From Roseovarius indicus (lineage in GTDB: Bacteria; Pseudomonadota; Alphaproteobacteria; Rhodobacterales; Rhodobacteraceae): DNA of 64,000 bases. The notes beneath the pieces are model-generated. The model saw only the letters and a program-made list of their open reading frames with translations. It was not told where the DNA came from and made no database searches. Position 1 is the first letter of the stretch. Each line of letters opens with the position of its first letter. Positions 16,977 to 25,566 of this stretch are shown piece after piece. Location: the NCBI RefSeq assembly GCF_008728195.1, contig NZ_CP031598.1:4154001-4218000 (forward strand), in the 5' to 3' direction. A program made the position numbers and the translations under genes.

Positions 16977-18401
16977 ATGAAAATTACGCCTTTGCTTCTC
17001 TGCGGCGGCTCGGGCACGCGGCTCTGGCCCCTGTCCCGCAAGAGCTACCCCAAGCAATTCGTGCCCCTGCTCGGCGAAACCACCCTGTTCCAGTCGACGG
17101 CCCAGCGCCTGAGCGGCAAGGGCTTCAACCAGCCGCTGGTCGTGACCAACACCGCGTTCCGCTTTATCGTGGTCGAACAGCTGGCCACCGCGGGCATCGA
17201 CCCCAGCGCCATCATGATCGAACCCGAAGGGCGCAACACGGCGCCGGCCATCCTGGCATCGGCGCTCTGGCTCTCGCGCAACGACCCCGACACGCTGATG
17301 CTGGTGGCCCCGTCCGACCATGTCGTGCCCGACACGCAGGCCTTTCACGAGGCGGTCAAGGCCGGCGTCCCCGCGGCCAGGGACGGCCAGCTCGTCACGT
17401 TCGGCATCACGCCCGACCGGCCCGAAACGGGCTACGGCTATCTCGAGCTCGCCAAGAAACCCAAGAACGACAAGCCCGAGGCCATCGGCCTCAAGCGCTT
17501 TGTCGAAAAGCCCGACGAGGCTGCCGCGAAAAAGATGCTGGCCTCCGGCGAATACCTCTGGAACGCGGGCATCTTCCTGTTTTCCGTCAAGACCATCCTC
17601 GAGGCCTTCGAGAAACACATGCCGGCGATGATCGGCCCGGTCACCGAATCCCTCGACCAGGGCGAATGCGACCTGGGCTTCCTGCGGCTGGCCCCCGGGC
17701 CCTGGTCCGGCGCGGCCGACGAGTCGATCGACTACGCGGTGATGGAAAAGGCCGACAACCTGTCGGTCGTGCCCTATTCCGGCGGCTGGTCCGACCTCGG
17801 CGGCTGGGATGCCGTCTGGCGGGATGGCGAACAGGACGAGAGCGGCGTCTCCACCTCGGGCCAGGCCACGGCCATCGACTGCGAGAACACGCTTCTGCGC
17901 TCCGAGGATGAAACGCTCGAGGTCGTCGGCATCGGCCTCAAGAACGTCATCACCGTCGCCATGCCCGACGCCGTGCTGGTCGCCGACGCCTCCCGCGCGC
18001 AGGACGTCAAGAAAGCGGTCAACGCCCTCAAGAAGAAGAACGCCAAGCAGGCCACCGAATTCCGCAAGGATCATCGCCCGTGGGGCTGGTTCGAAACCCT
18101 CGTCGGCGGCGACCGCTTCCAGGTCAAGCGCATCCACGTCCACCCCGGCGCCTCGCTGTCGCTGCAATCCCACCACCACCGGTCGGAACACTGGGTCGTC
18201 GTGCAGGGCACCGCCAAGGTCACGGTCGACGACGAGGTGAAGCTCTTGACCGAAAACCAGTCGGTCTACATTCCCCTCGGAACGGTGCACCGGCTCGAGA
18301 ACCCGGGAAAGGTGCCGATCGTGCTGATCGAGGTACAAACGGGCATCTATCTGGGCGAGGATGACATTATCCGGTATGAAGATATATATGCACGTAGCTG
18401 A
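16977..18401 (+). CDS. manC: Mannose-1-phosphate guanylyltransferase / mannose-6-phosphate isomerase
   Basis: 474 residues, full length for the bifunctional type II enzyme. The N-terminal nucleotidyltransferase has [19 protein letters not shown] at 9-27 and FVEKPDE near 175. The C-terminal cupin isomerase domain has RPWGWFETLVGGDRFQVKRI near 365 and metal ligands in LQSHHHRSEHW near 397. It makes GDP-mannose from fructose-6-phosphate-derived mannose phosphates. As the first gene of the plus-strand polysaccharide operon it sets mannose (or a derivative) as one building block. The promoter must lie in 16814-16976. Confidence 0.93.
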   Translation: MKITPLLLCGGSGTRLWPLSRKSYPKQFVPLLGETTLFQSTAQRLSGKGFNQPLVVTNTAFRFIVVEQLATAGIDPSAIMIEPEGRNTAPAILASALWLSRNDPDTLMLVAPSDHVVPDTQAFHEAVKAGVPAARDGQLVTFGITPDRPETGYGYLELAKKPKNDKPEAIGLKRFVEKPDEAAAKKMLASGEYLWNAGIFLFSVKTILEAFEKHMPAMIGPVTESLDQGECDLGFLRLAPGPWSGAADESIDYAVMEKADNLSVVPYSGGWSDLGGWDAVWRDGEQDESGVSTSGQATAIDCENTLLRSEDETLEVVGIGLKNVITVAMPDAVLVADASRAQDVKKAVNALKKKNAKQATEFRKDHRPWGWFETLVGGDRFQVKRIHVHPGASLSLQSHHHRSEHWVVVQGTAKVTVDDEVKLLTENQSVYIPLGTVHRLENPGKVPIVLIEVQTGIYLGEDDIIRYEDIYARS

Positions 18402-18452
18402 ATCTGTGCAAAAATATGTGTCTGACGCGGACAACGAGTTCCGTACGGGGTA

Positions 18453-19559
18453 ATGAGGTTGACGGCACCGGCTCAAAAAACCGCCTCGGCCGAGGCCATT
18501 TCCGGCAGGCATTCCGCCGCCGAAAGCCCCCGCATCGACAAGCTTCTGGAGGTCGTGAACCACCCCCTTACCTGGGCGGCGGAGTTCCTCGACGACTCCG
18601 CCTCGCTGCCGGCGCTGCCGCTGATCTTCTGGCTGACCGAGGAATTCGAACCCCAAACGGTGCTGACCGTGGGCGGCACCACCGGAACGGCGCATCTCGC
18701 CTTCTGCCAGGCGGCCGAGCATCTGGGCCTCGACACCCTGTGTTGCAACGCTGATTGCAGCGCAGGCGGGGCCGAGGCGTTCGACAAGGCCTGCGCCAGG
18801 TATGCCGGCCGGCGCAGGGTCTCCACCGTCAACGGTCTCGACGAGACCGGAGAGGTCGACATCCTCGCCGTCAATCTCTCCCAAGATGCCGCCCGGCGCG
18901 AGAAGGAACTGGCACAGATGGCCGCCCGCGTCACCGAAGCGGGCGCATTGCTGCTCTATGGTCCCGGGCTCTCCGACAGCCTGATCGCCGGCGTACCGGC
19001 GCCCGACATGAAGGTGCTCGTCTTTGGCCGTGCCGCCCCGCAAATGGCGCTCTTTCTCGCACCCGGGGCCCCCTCTCCCCTGTCCGAACTGGCGGCCCTG
19101 CCCGCCGACAGCGCCGAGCGGCAGGCCTTCGACCGCTTTCTCGACCGGCAGGGCCAGATGCACCGGCTCGACCTCATGGCCCGCGGCGCCGGCCCGCGCC
19201 CGCTCGAAAGCACCCGCGACCTCGCCCCGCCGCCGTCGCGCCATTCGGAAGATGTCGAGCGCCTTCTCGCCAAGCTTCTCGAGCTCGAGGAAGACCGCAT
19301 CGCCACCCGCCGCAACCGGCCCGAAGCGGTCACCGCCGAGCCCGAGCCCCACACGCCCGCGGCCGACCTGCCGACAACGGGCACCGGCCCCGACCTGTCG
19401 GAACGCGTGCATGACATGGAAGCCGAAATCGCTTTCCTTCAACAGCGCGTGCAGGACGGCGAGCGCCACCTGAAGGACATCCGCACAAGCACGAGCTGGC
19501 GGATCACCGCACCTTTGCGCGTCCTCGTGCGGGCGGTACGGCGGATCCGCGGGAGGTAA
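18453..19559 (+). CDS. Methyltransferase-like protein with C-terminal STSWR motif
   Basis: 368 residues. Residues 45-240 resemble a class I Rossmann fold: VLTVGGTTGTAHLAFCQAA near 69 is a degenerate SAM-binding loop, and TGEVDILAVNLS near 131 follows. No catalytic motif is clear. A predicted coiled coil (ERVHDMEAEIAFLQQRVQD) precedes a C-terminal TSTSWRITAPLRVLVRAVRR segment. The same architecture recurs in the gene at 29497-30738. It lies 6 bases upstream of a giant glycosyltransferase, so it may modify or organise the growing glycan. Function is inferred only from context. Confidence 0.65.
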   Translation: MRLTAPAQKTASAEAISGRHSAAESPRIDKLLEVVNHPLTWAAEFLDDSASLPALPLIFWLTEEFEPQTVLTVGGTTGTAHLAFCQAAEHLGLDTLCCNADCSAGGAEAFDKACARYAGRRRVSTVNGLDETGEVDILAVNLSQDAARREKELAQMAARVTEAGALLLYGPGLSDSLIAGVPAPDMKVLVFGRAAPQMALFLAPGAPSPLSELAALPADSAERQAFDRFLDRQGQMHRLDLMARGAGPRPLESTRDLAPPPSRHSEDVERLLAKLLELEEDRIATRRNRPEAVTAEPEPHTPAADLPTTGTGPDLSERVHDMEAEIAFLQQRVQDGERHLKDIRTSTSWRITAPLRVLVRAVRRIRGR

Positions 19560-19565
19560 CGCTGC

Positions 19566-22481
19566 GTGCCAGAAGACCGCATGTCAGCGCCCTGCGGGCC
19601 GCGCAACGCCTGGGGCAAGATCGCCGAAGCGATGCGGCTCGGCACATTGGGCGAGGCCACGGCCGCCCGGCAGATCCTCGACGGTATCCGCTTTCACCCT
19701 GACCTCGACCCGGGCCTCTACGACATGTTCCGCCGGCATGTCGAAGCCCGCATCCCGCCGGACCATGGCCTGCACAGGATCAACACGCCCTCCGATTTCA
19801 CCTCCGATCCCAGCGGCCTCCTGCGGGTGCCCTTCCGCGCCGTCGAAACCAACCGCTACGTGCCGCGCCCCTACCCCTCCGACCTTGCCCTGCCGGAACT
19901 GGTGGGGCCGGGCAACGATTTCCTCTTCCTGCACGTCGCGGCCGCGGGCCTCGCGCCCCTCGCCGACCGGCAGCGAACGCGCCTCCATGTCTTCTGCGAC
20001 GCCCGGGACGAGGCACAGGCCGCCCGCCTCCTCGCCCAGCTCGACCGCCAGCAGACCGACACACCCGTCGTCGTGACCCTCTTCCTGCCGGCCCGCGGCG
20101 CGGATATCGACGCGGCCGCCGCCGCCTCGCCGCACGACGTCCAGCTGCTCGAAGCACCGCTCCTGTCGCCCCGCGCGGCCCAGTACATCGCCGAGGCAAC
20201 GCCACAGGCCGACCTGTTCCTGTTCCTCTCCGGGGAAATCGAACTCGATCCCGGGGCGCTCGTCCGCGCGATGCAGCTCGGCCGGGTCTCCGACGCGGTC
20301 GTCCAGCCGCTGATGCCGATGCCCGACATGCGGCTGCCCACCCCCTACGCCATCAAGTCCGCGCCCCATCCGTTCGGCCGCGACCTGCCCTTCCGATACG
20401 TCAAGGGGCTGAACATGGTCGTCTCGCGCAGCCTGCTGCAACGCGCGGGCGGCCCCGACACCGGCTTCTCCTCGGCCCAGCATGCCGCGCGCGAAATGGC
20501 CTTCCGCTTCTTCAACCTCGGCGCCTATTTCTCGCCGCTCCTCGTCCCCGTGCTGCGCCCCGACCGCACCCCGGGCACCAGTGCCGAAGACGACCGGCTG
20601 ATGACCGAGCTCTGCCCCAACCGCCTCGACCGCCCGAAAGACGGCTTCTTCCGCGTCCCCAAGGTCAGCATCTACATCCCCGCCTACAACGCCTCCAAAT
20701 ACATCGAACGGGCCGTGGAAAGCGCCCTCGAACAGGATGTGCAGGATCTCGAGGTCTGTATTGCCAACGACGGCTCTCGCGACGACACGCTCCAGGTGCT
20801 CGAACGCGCCTTCGGCGACGAGCCCCGCGTGCGCTGGGAAGACGGCGAGAATGGCGGCATCGGCCACGCCTCCAACCGCGCGGTGCGCATGACCCGCGGC
20901 CTCTATATCGGCCAGCTCGATTCCGACGACTGCCTCAAGCCGGGCGCGGTGCGGCAGCTTATGGAATATCTCGACGCGCACCCCAGAACCGTCTGCTGCT
21001 ACAGCTCGGCCGAGCGCATCGATGCCGATGGCGAGCACATCAAGAACGAATACAGCTGGCCCGTCTTCTCGCGCGAGAAGATGATGATCACCTCGATCGC
21101 CCACCATTTCCGCATGTTCCGCCGCGCCGCGTGGGAACGCACGACCGGCTTCCGCACCGACATCATGAACGCCGTCGACTACGACATGTTTCTCAAGCTC
21201 AGCGAAACAGGCGCCTTCCACCACATCGACCAGATCCTCTACCAGCGCCGCTGGCACGGGCGAAACACCTCGTTCATGCACGAACGCTCGCAGACGGCCA
21301 ACACCTACCGCGTCCAGACCGAGGCGCTGAAACGCCAGGGGGTCGACCGGTTCTGGGAAGTCCACCTGCCCAACCCCGACGAACCCCGCTGGGTCAGCTT
21401 CCGCTGCAAGGCCCAGAAACCCCGGGTCTTCTTCTACCCCAACTACGACCGCGCCAATCCCTACCAGAATCAGCTCTACCGCAAGGCCAGCCGCGACTAT
21501 GAGATCGTCGAGGCCCCGATCTCCGCGGCGCTCGACGCCCTGCGGCAGGCCAGCGGCCCGCAACGCATCATCTTCCACCTGCACTGGGTCAACTTCCTGT
21601 TCAAGGATGTCCGCCTCAAGGGGCAGGCCCGGCGCAACGTCTCGGCCTTCCTGAAAGACCTCACCGCCTTCAAACGCGAAGGCGGGCGCATCGTCTGGAC
21701 GGTCCACAACGTCATCTCGCATGACGCCACCTTCCCCGAGCTCGAAATCGACCTCGCGCGGCGCATCGCGGAACTGGCCGATGTGATCCACCTGCATTCC
21801 GCCGCATCGCTGCCGGAAGTGCGCGAAACCTTCCACATCCCGCCCGAAAAGGTGCGCGTCTCGCCCCACGGCAACTATTTCGGCGTCTATCCCGACTACG
21901 TCACGCGCGAAACGGCCCGCGAAACCCTGGGCCTCGCCCCCGATGACGACGTGATCCTCTTCGCCGGGCAGGTCCGGCCCTACAAGGGCGTCGGTCGGCT
22001 TGTCACCGCCTTCCGCCAGATCCTGACCGAACGCCCCAAGGCCAAGCTGATGATCGCGGGCGCCATGCACCACAAGGTGTTGCGCAACCTCAAACCCGCG
22101 CTCACCCGGGCCGAGCGCGACCGTATCCTCGCCACCGACCGCTTCCTCGACGAGCCCGAGCTTCAACTGTTCTTCCGGGCCGCCGACCTGGCCGTCTTCC
22201 CCTATTCGCGCATCCTGACCTCGGGCTCGCTGGTTCTGGCGCTCAGCTTCGGCCTGCCCACCGTGGTGCCCCGCGTGGGCATGACCGGCGAAGTGCTCGA
22301 CGGCACCGACGCGGGCATCGTCTACGATTCCAGCCACAAGGGCGCCCTGCTGTCCTCGCTGCGTACGCTCCTCGCGCGGAAAGACGACGGCTCGCTGGCC
22401 CGGGCGTCCGAGGCCGCGCTCGCCCGCGCGCGCGAATATGAGTGGCCCGACCTGGGCGAAACGCTCTATGCCGGCCTCTGA
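19566..22481 (+). CDS. Giant multidomain glycosyltransferase (GT2 plus GT4), copy A
   Basis: 971 residues from GTG 19566, 10 bases after GGAGGT; ATG 19581 is the alternative. Three blocks are seen. Residues 1-355 look like a degenerate GT-A domain (LFLFLSGEIELDPGALVRAM). Residues 362-590 are a GT2 domain (KVSIYIPAYNASKYIERAVE, DSDD metal motif, DYDMFLKLSETGAF). Residues 620-971 are a GT4 GT-B domain with a UDP/GDP-sugar-type C-terminal lobe (VILFAGQVRPYKGVGRLV, then LTSGSLVLALSFGLPTVVP). It probably adds two or more sugars in sequence. Its paralogue follows directly. Confidence 0.85.
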   Translation: MPEDRMSAPCGPRNAWGKIAEAMRLGTLGEATAARQILDGIRFHPDLDPGLYDMFRRHVEARIPPDHGLHRINTPSDFTSDPSGLLRVPFRAVETNRYVPRPYPSDLALPELVGPGNDFLFLHVAAAGLAPLADRQRTRLHVFCDARDEAQAARLLAQLDRQQTDTPVVVTLFLPARGADIDAAAAASPHDVQLLEAPLLSPRAAQYIAEATPQADLFLFLSGEIELDPGALVRAMQLGRVSDAVVQPLMPMPDMRLPTPYAIKSAPHPFGRDLPFRYVKGLNMVVSRSLLQRAGGPDTGFSSAQHAAREMAFRFFNLGAYFSPLLVPVLRPDRTPGTSAEDDRLMTELCPNRLDRPKDGFFRVPKVSIYIPAYNASKYIERAVESALEQDVQDLEVCIANDGSRDDTLQVLERAFGDEPRVRWEDGENGGIGHASNRAVRMTRGLYIGQLDSDDCLKPGAVRQLMEYLDAHPRTVCCYSSAERIDADGEHIKNEYSWPVFSREKMMITSIAHHFRMFRRAAWERTTGFRTDIMNAVDYDMFLKLSETGAFHHIDQILYQRRWHGRNTSFMHERSQTANTYRVQTEALKRQGVDRFWEVHLPNPDEPRWVSFRCKAQKPRVFFYPNYDRANPYQNQLYRKASRDYEIVEAPISAALDALRQASGPQRIIFHLHWVNFLFKDVRLKGQARRNVSAFLKDLTAFKREGGRIVWTVHNVISHDATFPELEIDLARRIAELADVIHLHSAASLPEVRETFHIPPEKVRVSPHGNYFGVYPDYVTRETARETLGLAPDDDVILFAGQVRPYKGVGRLVTAFRQILTERPKAKLMIAGAMHHKVLRNLKPALTRAERDRILATDRFLDEPELQLFFRAADLAVFPYSRILTSGSLVLALSFGLPTVVPRVGMTGEVLDGTDAGIVYDSSHKGALLSSLRTLLARKDDGSLARASEAALARAREYEWPDLGETLYAGL

Positions 22482-22630
22482 CAGGTGAGAACCGCGCGGA
22501 ATTTCTCCCAAGGGTCCTTTGCAGGCCTTGAAGTCGCGACCCGGCTTATCAATAAAGCCCCTGTCCCGCCGCAGGCCCGGAATCTGTCCGCGGCATCGGA
22601 ATCAGAAACGAAAACCACGGGCCAGAGACC

Positions 22631-25540
22631 TTGATCTTCGCCGAGCAATTCAAAGACCAGCCACGCAATGCCTGGACCCGGTTCCGTGCGGTTCTCGAGC
22701 TGATCGAGAAGGGCGACACCGACCTCGCCGAACGCATCCTCGAGGGGCTCAGCTACCATCCGCGCGTCAAACCCGAGGTGCTCGAGATCTACGCCGGCCA
22801 CCTGCGCCGCGCCCAGTCGGCCGCGCCGGTGCCGCGCAAGGTCAACATGCCGGCCGATTACCTCGGCTATCCCGACAACCGGCTGCACCCGCCCTTCCGC
22901 CGACTCGAAGCCGGTCGCGACCTGCCAAAGCTGTTTCCCGCCCATCTCGCCCTGCCCGCCTGGCCCGGGCCGCGCAACGATTTCTCCTTCATCGACGATG
23001 CGACCACGACCCTCCTGCCCGAGGGCAACGTGGCCGCCACCCGCCTGCACGTCGTCTACGCGCCCGTCAAACCCGGTGACAGCGACACGATGCTCGACCG
23101 GCTCGCGCAACAGGATTTCCCGGGCACGCTCGACGTCACCGTGTTTGCCGGCAAGGGCGTCAGCCCCGCACAGCGGGGCCTTGGCGACACCGGCACCTGT
23201 CGGGTGCTGGCCACCGATATCCTCGACCCCGACGCACAGACAGAGCTCCGTGCCATCGCCGACGCGGCCGACCTCGTGCTCTTCCTGAACGGCGATGTCA
23301 TCCTCGACGATCTCGCGCTGTGGCGCATGGGCTGGCGCACGGGCATGACCGATATGCTGGTGCAGCCCCTGGCCCAATTCACCGGCACCGAGTCGATGGC
23401 AACCCATTTCTCCGGCGAGGTGAACGCCGGCACGTTCAACAGCCGCTTCCCCTTCCGCGAAGTCGCGGGCCTCAACATGGCCGTCCCCGCCGGGCTTCTT
23501 CGGAAAATCGGCCCGCTCGACAGCCGCTTCGAAGACAGCCTGCACGCCGCCCGCGAACTGGCCTTCCGCATGTACAATGCCGGCAGCTACTTCGCCCCGC
23601 AGGCGGCCGAGCGCATCGCCGGCATCGCCGAGCCCAGGGAACATCCCGCCGACGCCCAGCTTTACCGCAGCCTCTGCCCCAACGACTGGGACCGCAAGGA
23701 AGACGGCACCTACGAGGTGCCCAAGGTCTCGGTCTATATCCCCGCCTACAACGCCAGCCGCTACATCGAGCGGGCGATCGACAGCGTCCTGGCACAGGAC
23801 ATCCGCGATCTCGACGTGTGCATCGCCAATGACGGCTCCCGCGATGACACGCTGGCCGTTCTCGAACGCTGCTACGGCAACGAGCCGCGGGTCAGGTGGG
23901 TCGACAATCCCAACGGCGGCATCGGCTTCGCGTCGAACCAGGCCGTGCGCATGTCGAACAGCCTCTACATCGGACAGCTCGATTCCGACGACACGCTGAA
24001 ACCCGGCGCCGTGCGGGCGATGACCGAGTATCTCGACGCCCATTCCGAGGTCGTCTGCTGCTACGGCTCGGCCGAACGCATCGACGACGACGGCCGGTAC
24101 ATCAAGAACGAATACAGCTGGCCCGTCTTTTCGCGCGAGAAGATGATGATCACCTCGATCACGCACCACTTCCGCATGTTCCGCCGCAACGCATGGGAAC
24201 GCACCCCCGGCTTCCGCGAGGACATCGTCAACGCGGTCGACTACGACATCTTCCTCAAGCTCAGCGAAACCGGCGCCTTCCACCACATCGACGAGGTCTA
24301 CTACCAGCGCCGCTGGCATGGCCGGAACACCTCCTCGATGAACGAGCGGCACCAGACCTCGAACACCTACCGCGTGCAGCGCGAAGCGCTCAAGCGGCTC
24401 GGGCTAGACGCCTTGTGGGATGTCGACGCCCCCGACCCGACCGAGCCGCGCAACGTCACCTACCGCCTGCATGACGGGGCGGGCATGGTGCTCTTCTGGC
24501 CGGATTACTCCTATTCCAACCCGTACCAGAAGCGGCTCTACGGCAAGATGCGCCGCCATACCGAGGTCGTGGGCGGCGATATCGACGCGGCCCTCGAAGT
24601 GCTGCGCCAGGCAACCGGCCCGGCGAACGTCACCTTCCACCTGCACTGGCTCAACTTCATCTTCGCCGGCATCACCGACAAGGTCACCGCCAGGCAGGCC
24701 GCCCGCAGCTTCGCCGCCAAGCTCGGCGCCTTCGTCGCCGAAGGCGGCCGGCTCGCCTGGACGATCCACAACACCGTCTCCCACGACACCGCCTTCCCCG
24801 ATATCGAAGCCGAACTCTCGGCCCGGATCGCCCGAAGCGCGCATGTCATTCACCTGCATTCCGAAGCCTCGAAAGCCGAGGTTGAAAAGCACTTCGCCTT
24901 GCCCGCCGACAAGCTGCGCATCTCGGCCCACGGCAATTATATCGGCTGCTATCCCAACTACATCACGCCCGACGCGGCCCGGCGCGCCCTGAACATCGCC
25001 CCCGACGACGACGTGATCCTCTTCGCGGGCCAGGTGCGGCCCTACAAGGGCGTGGAACAGCTCGTCGCCGCCTTCCGCACGGTGCTTAAGACGCGCCCCA
25101 ACGCGCTTCTCGTCCTCGCCGGCCAGCAATCCTTCGACCCGCTTTCGGCAATCACCCCGGCCCTCACAGAGGCCGAGCGCGCCCGCATCCGCGTCGCAGA
25201 CCGCTTCCTCGGCAACCATGAGCTGCAGCTCTTCTTCAATGCTGCGGACGCGGCGGTTTACCCCTACCGCAGGATCCTCACCTCCGGCTCGATGTTGCTG
25301 GCGCTGAGCTTCGGAACGCCTGTCGTCCTGCCCGCCGTGGGCCAGACCCGAGAAGTCCTTGCAGGCCGTGACGCTGGTGTGCTTTATGACCCGGACGAAG
25401 GCGAGGCGGCCCTGACACGGGCCGTCGAAGCCCTATTGTCCCGCAAGGATTCGGGCGAAGGCGACGCGATGAAACGCGCCGCCCGCTTGCTTGCGGAAGA
25501 CTACGACTGGCCGGATTTCTCTCCGGTACTCGAGGCGTGA
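22631..25540 (+). CDS. Giant multidomain glycosyltransferase (GT2 plus GT4), copy B
   Basis: 969 residues with the same three blocks as copy A. The likely start is TTG 22631: its N-terminus (PRNAW) lines up with PRNAW of copy A, and no ATG fits better. The middle GT2 block has YIPAYNASRYIERAID, DSDD and DYDIFLKLSETGAF; the C-terminal GT4 block has VILFAGQVRPYKGVEQLV. Identity to copy A is highest in the GT2 block. A 149-base spacer with a weak ribosome site separates the two. Together they may build alternating linkages of one repeat unit (inference). Confidence 0.85.
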   Translation: MIFAEQFKDQPRNAWTRFRAVLELIEKGDTDLAERILEGLSYHPRVKPEVLEIYAGHLRRAQSAAPVPRKVNMPADYLGYPDNRLHPPFRRLEAGRDLPKLFPAHLALPAWPGPRNDFSFIDDATTTLLPEGNVAATRLHVVYAPVKPGDSDTMLDRLAQQDFPGTLDVTVFAGKGVSPAQRGLGDTGTCRVLATDILDPDAQTELRAIADAADLVLFLNGDVILDDLALWRMGWRTGMTDMLVQPLAQFTGTESMATHFSGEVNAGTFNSRFPFREVAGLNMAVPAGLLRKIGPLDSRFEDSLHAARELAFRMYNAGSYFAPQAAERIAGIAEPREHPADAQLYRSLCPNDWDRKEDGTYEVPKVSVYIPAYNASRYIERAIDSVLAQDIRDLDVCIANDGSRDDTLAVLERCYGNEPRVRWVDNPNGGIGFASNQAVRMSNSLYIGQLDSDDTLKPGAVRAMTEYLDAHSEVVCCYGSAERIDDDGRYIKNEYSWPVFSREKMMITSITHHFRMFRRNAWERTPGFREDIVNAVDYDIFLKLSETGAFHHIDEVYYQRRWHGRNTSSMNERHQTSNTYRVQREALKRLGLDALWDVDAPDPTEPRNVTYRLHDGAGMVLFWPDYSYSNPYQKRLYGKMRRHTEVVGGDIDAALEVLRQATGPANVTFHLHWLNFIFAGITDKVTARQAARSFAAKLGAFVAEGGRLAWTIHNTVSHDTAFPDIEAELSARIARSAHVIHLHSEASKAEVEKHFALPADKLRISAHGNYIGCYPNYITPDAARRALNIAPDDDVILFAGQVRPYKGVEQLVAAFRTVLKTRPNALLVLAGQQSFDPLSAITPALTEAERARIRVADRFLGNHELQLFFNAADAAVYPYRRILTSGSMLLALSFGTPVVLPAVGQTREVLAGRDAGVLYDPDEGEAALTRAVEALLSRKDSGEGDAMKRAARLLAEDYDWPDFSPVLEA

Positions 25541-25566
25541 CGGCAGACAGACAACAAGGCTTTTGA

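Noticed and set aside
16956..19469. An 837-residue open frame antisense to manC and the methyltransferase-like gene
   Set aside because: No family motif and no ribosome site; it mirrors codons of the real genes.
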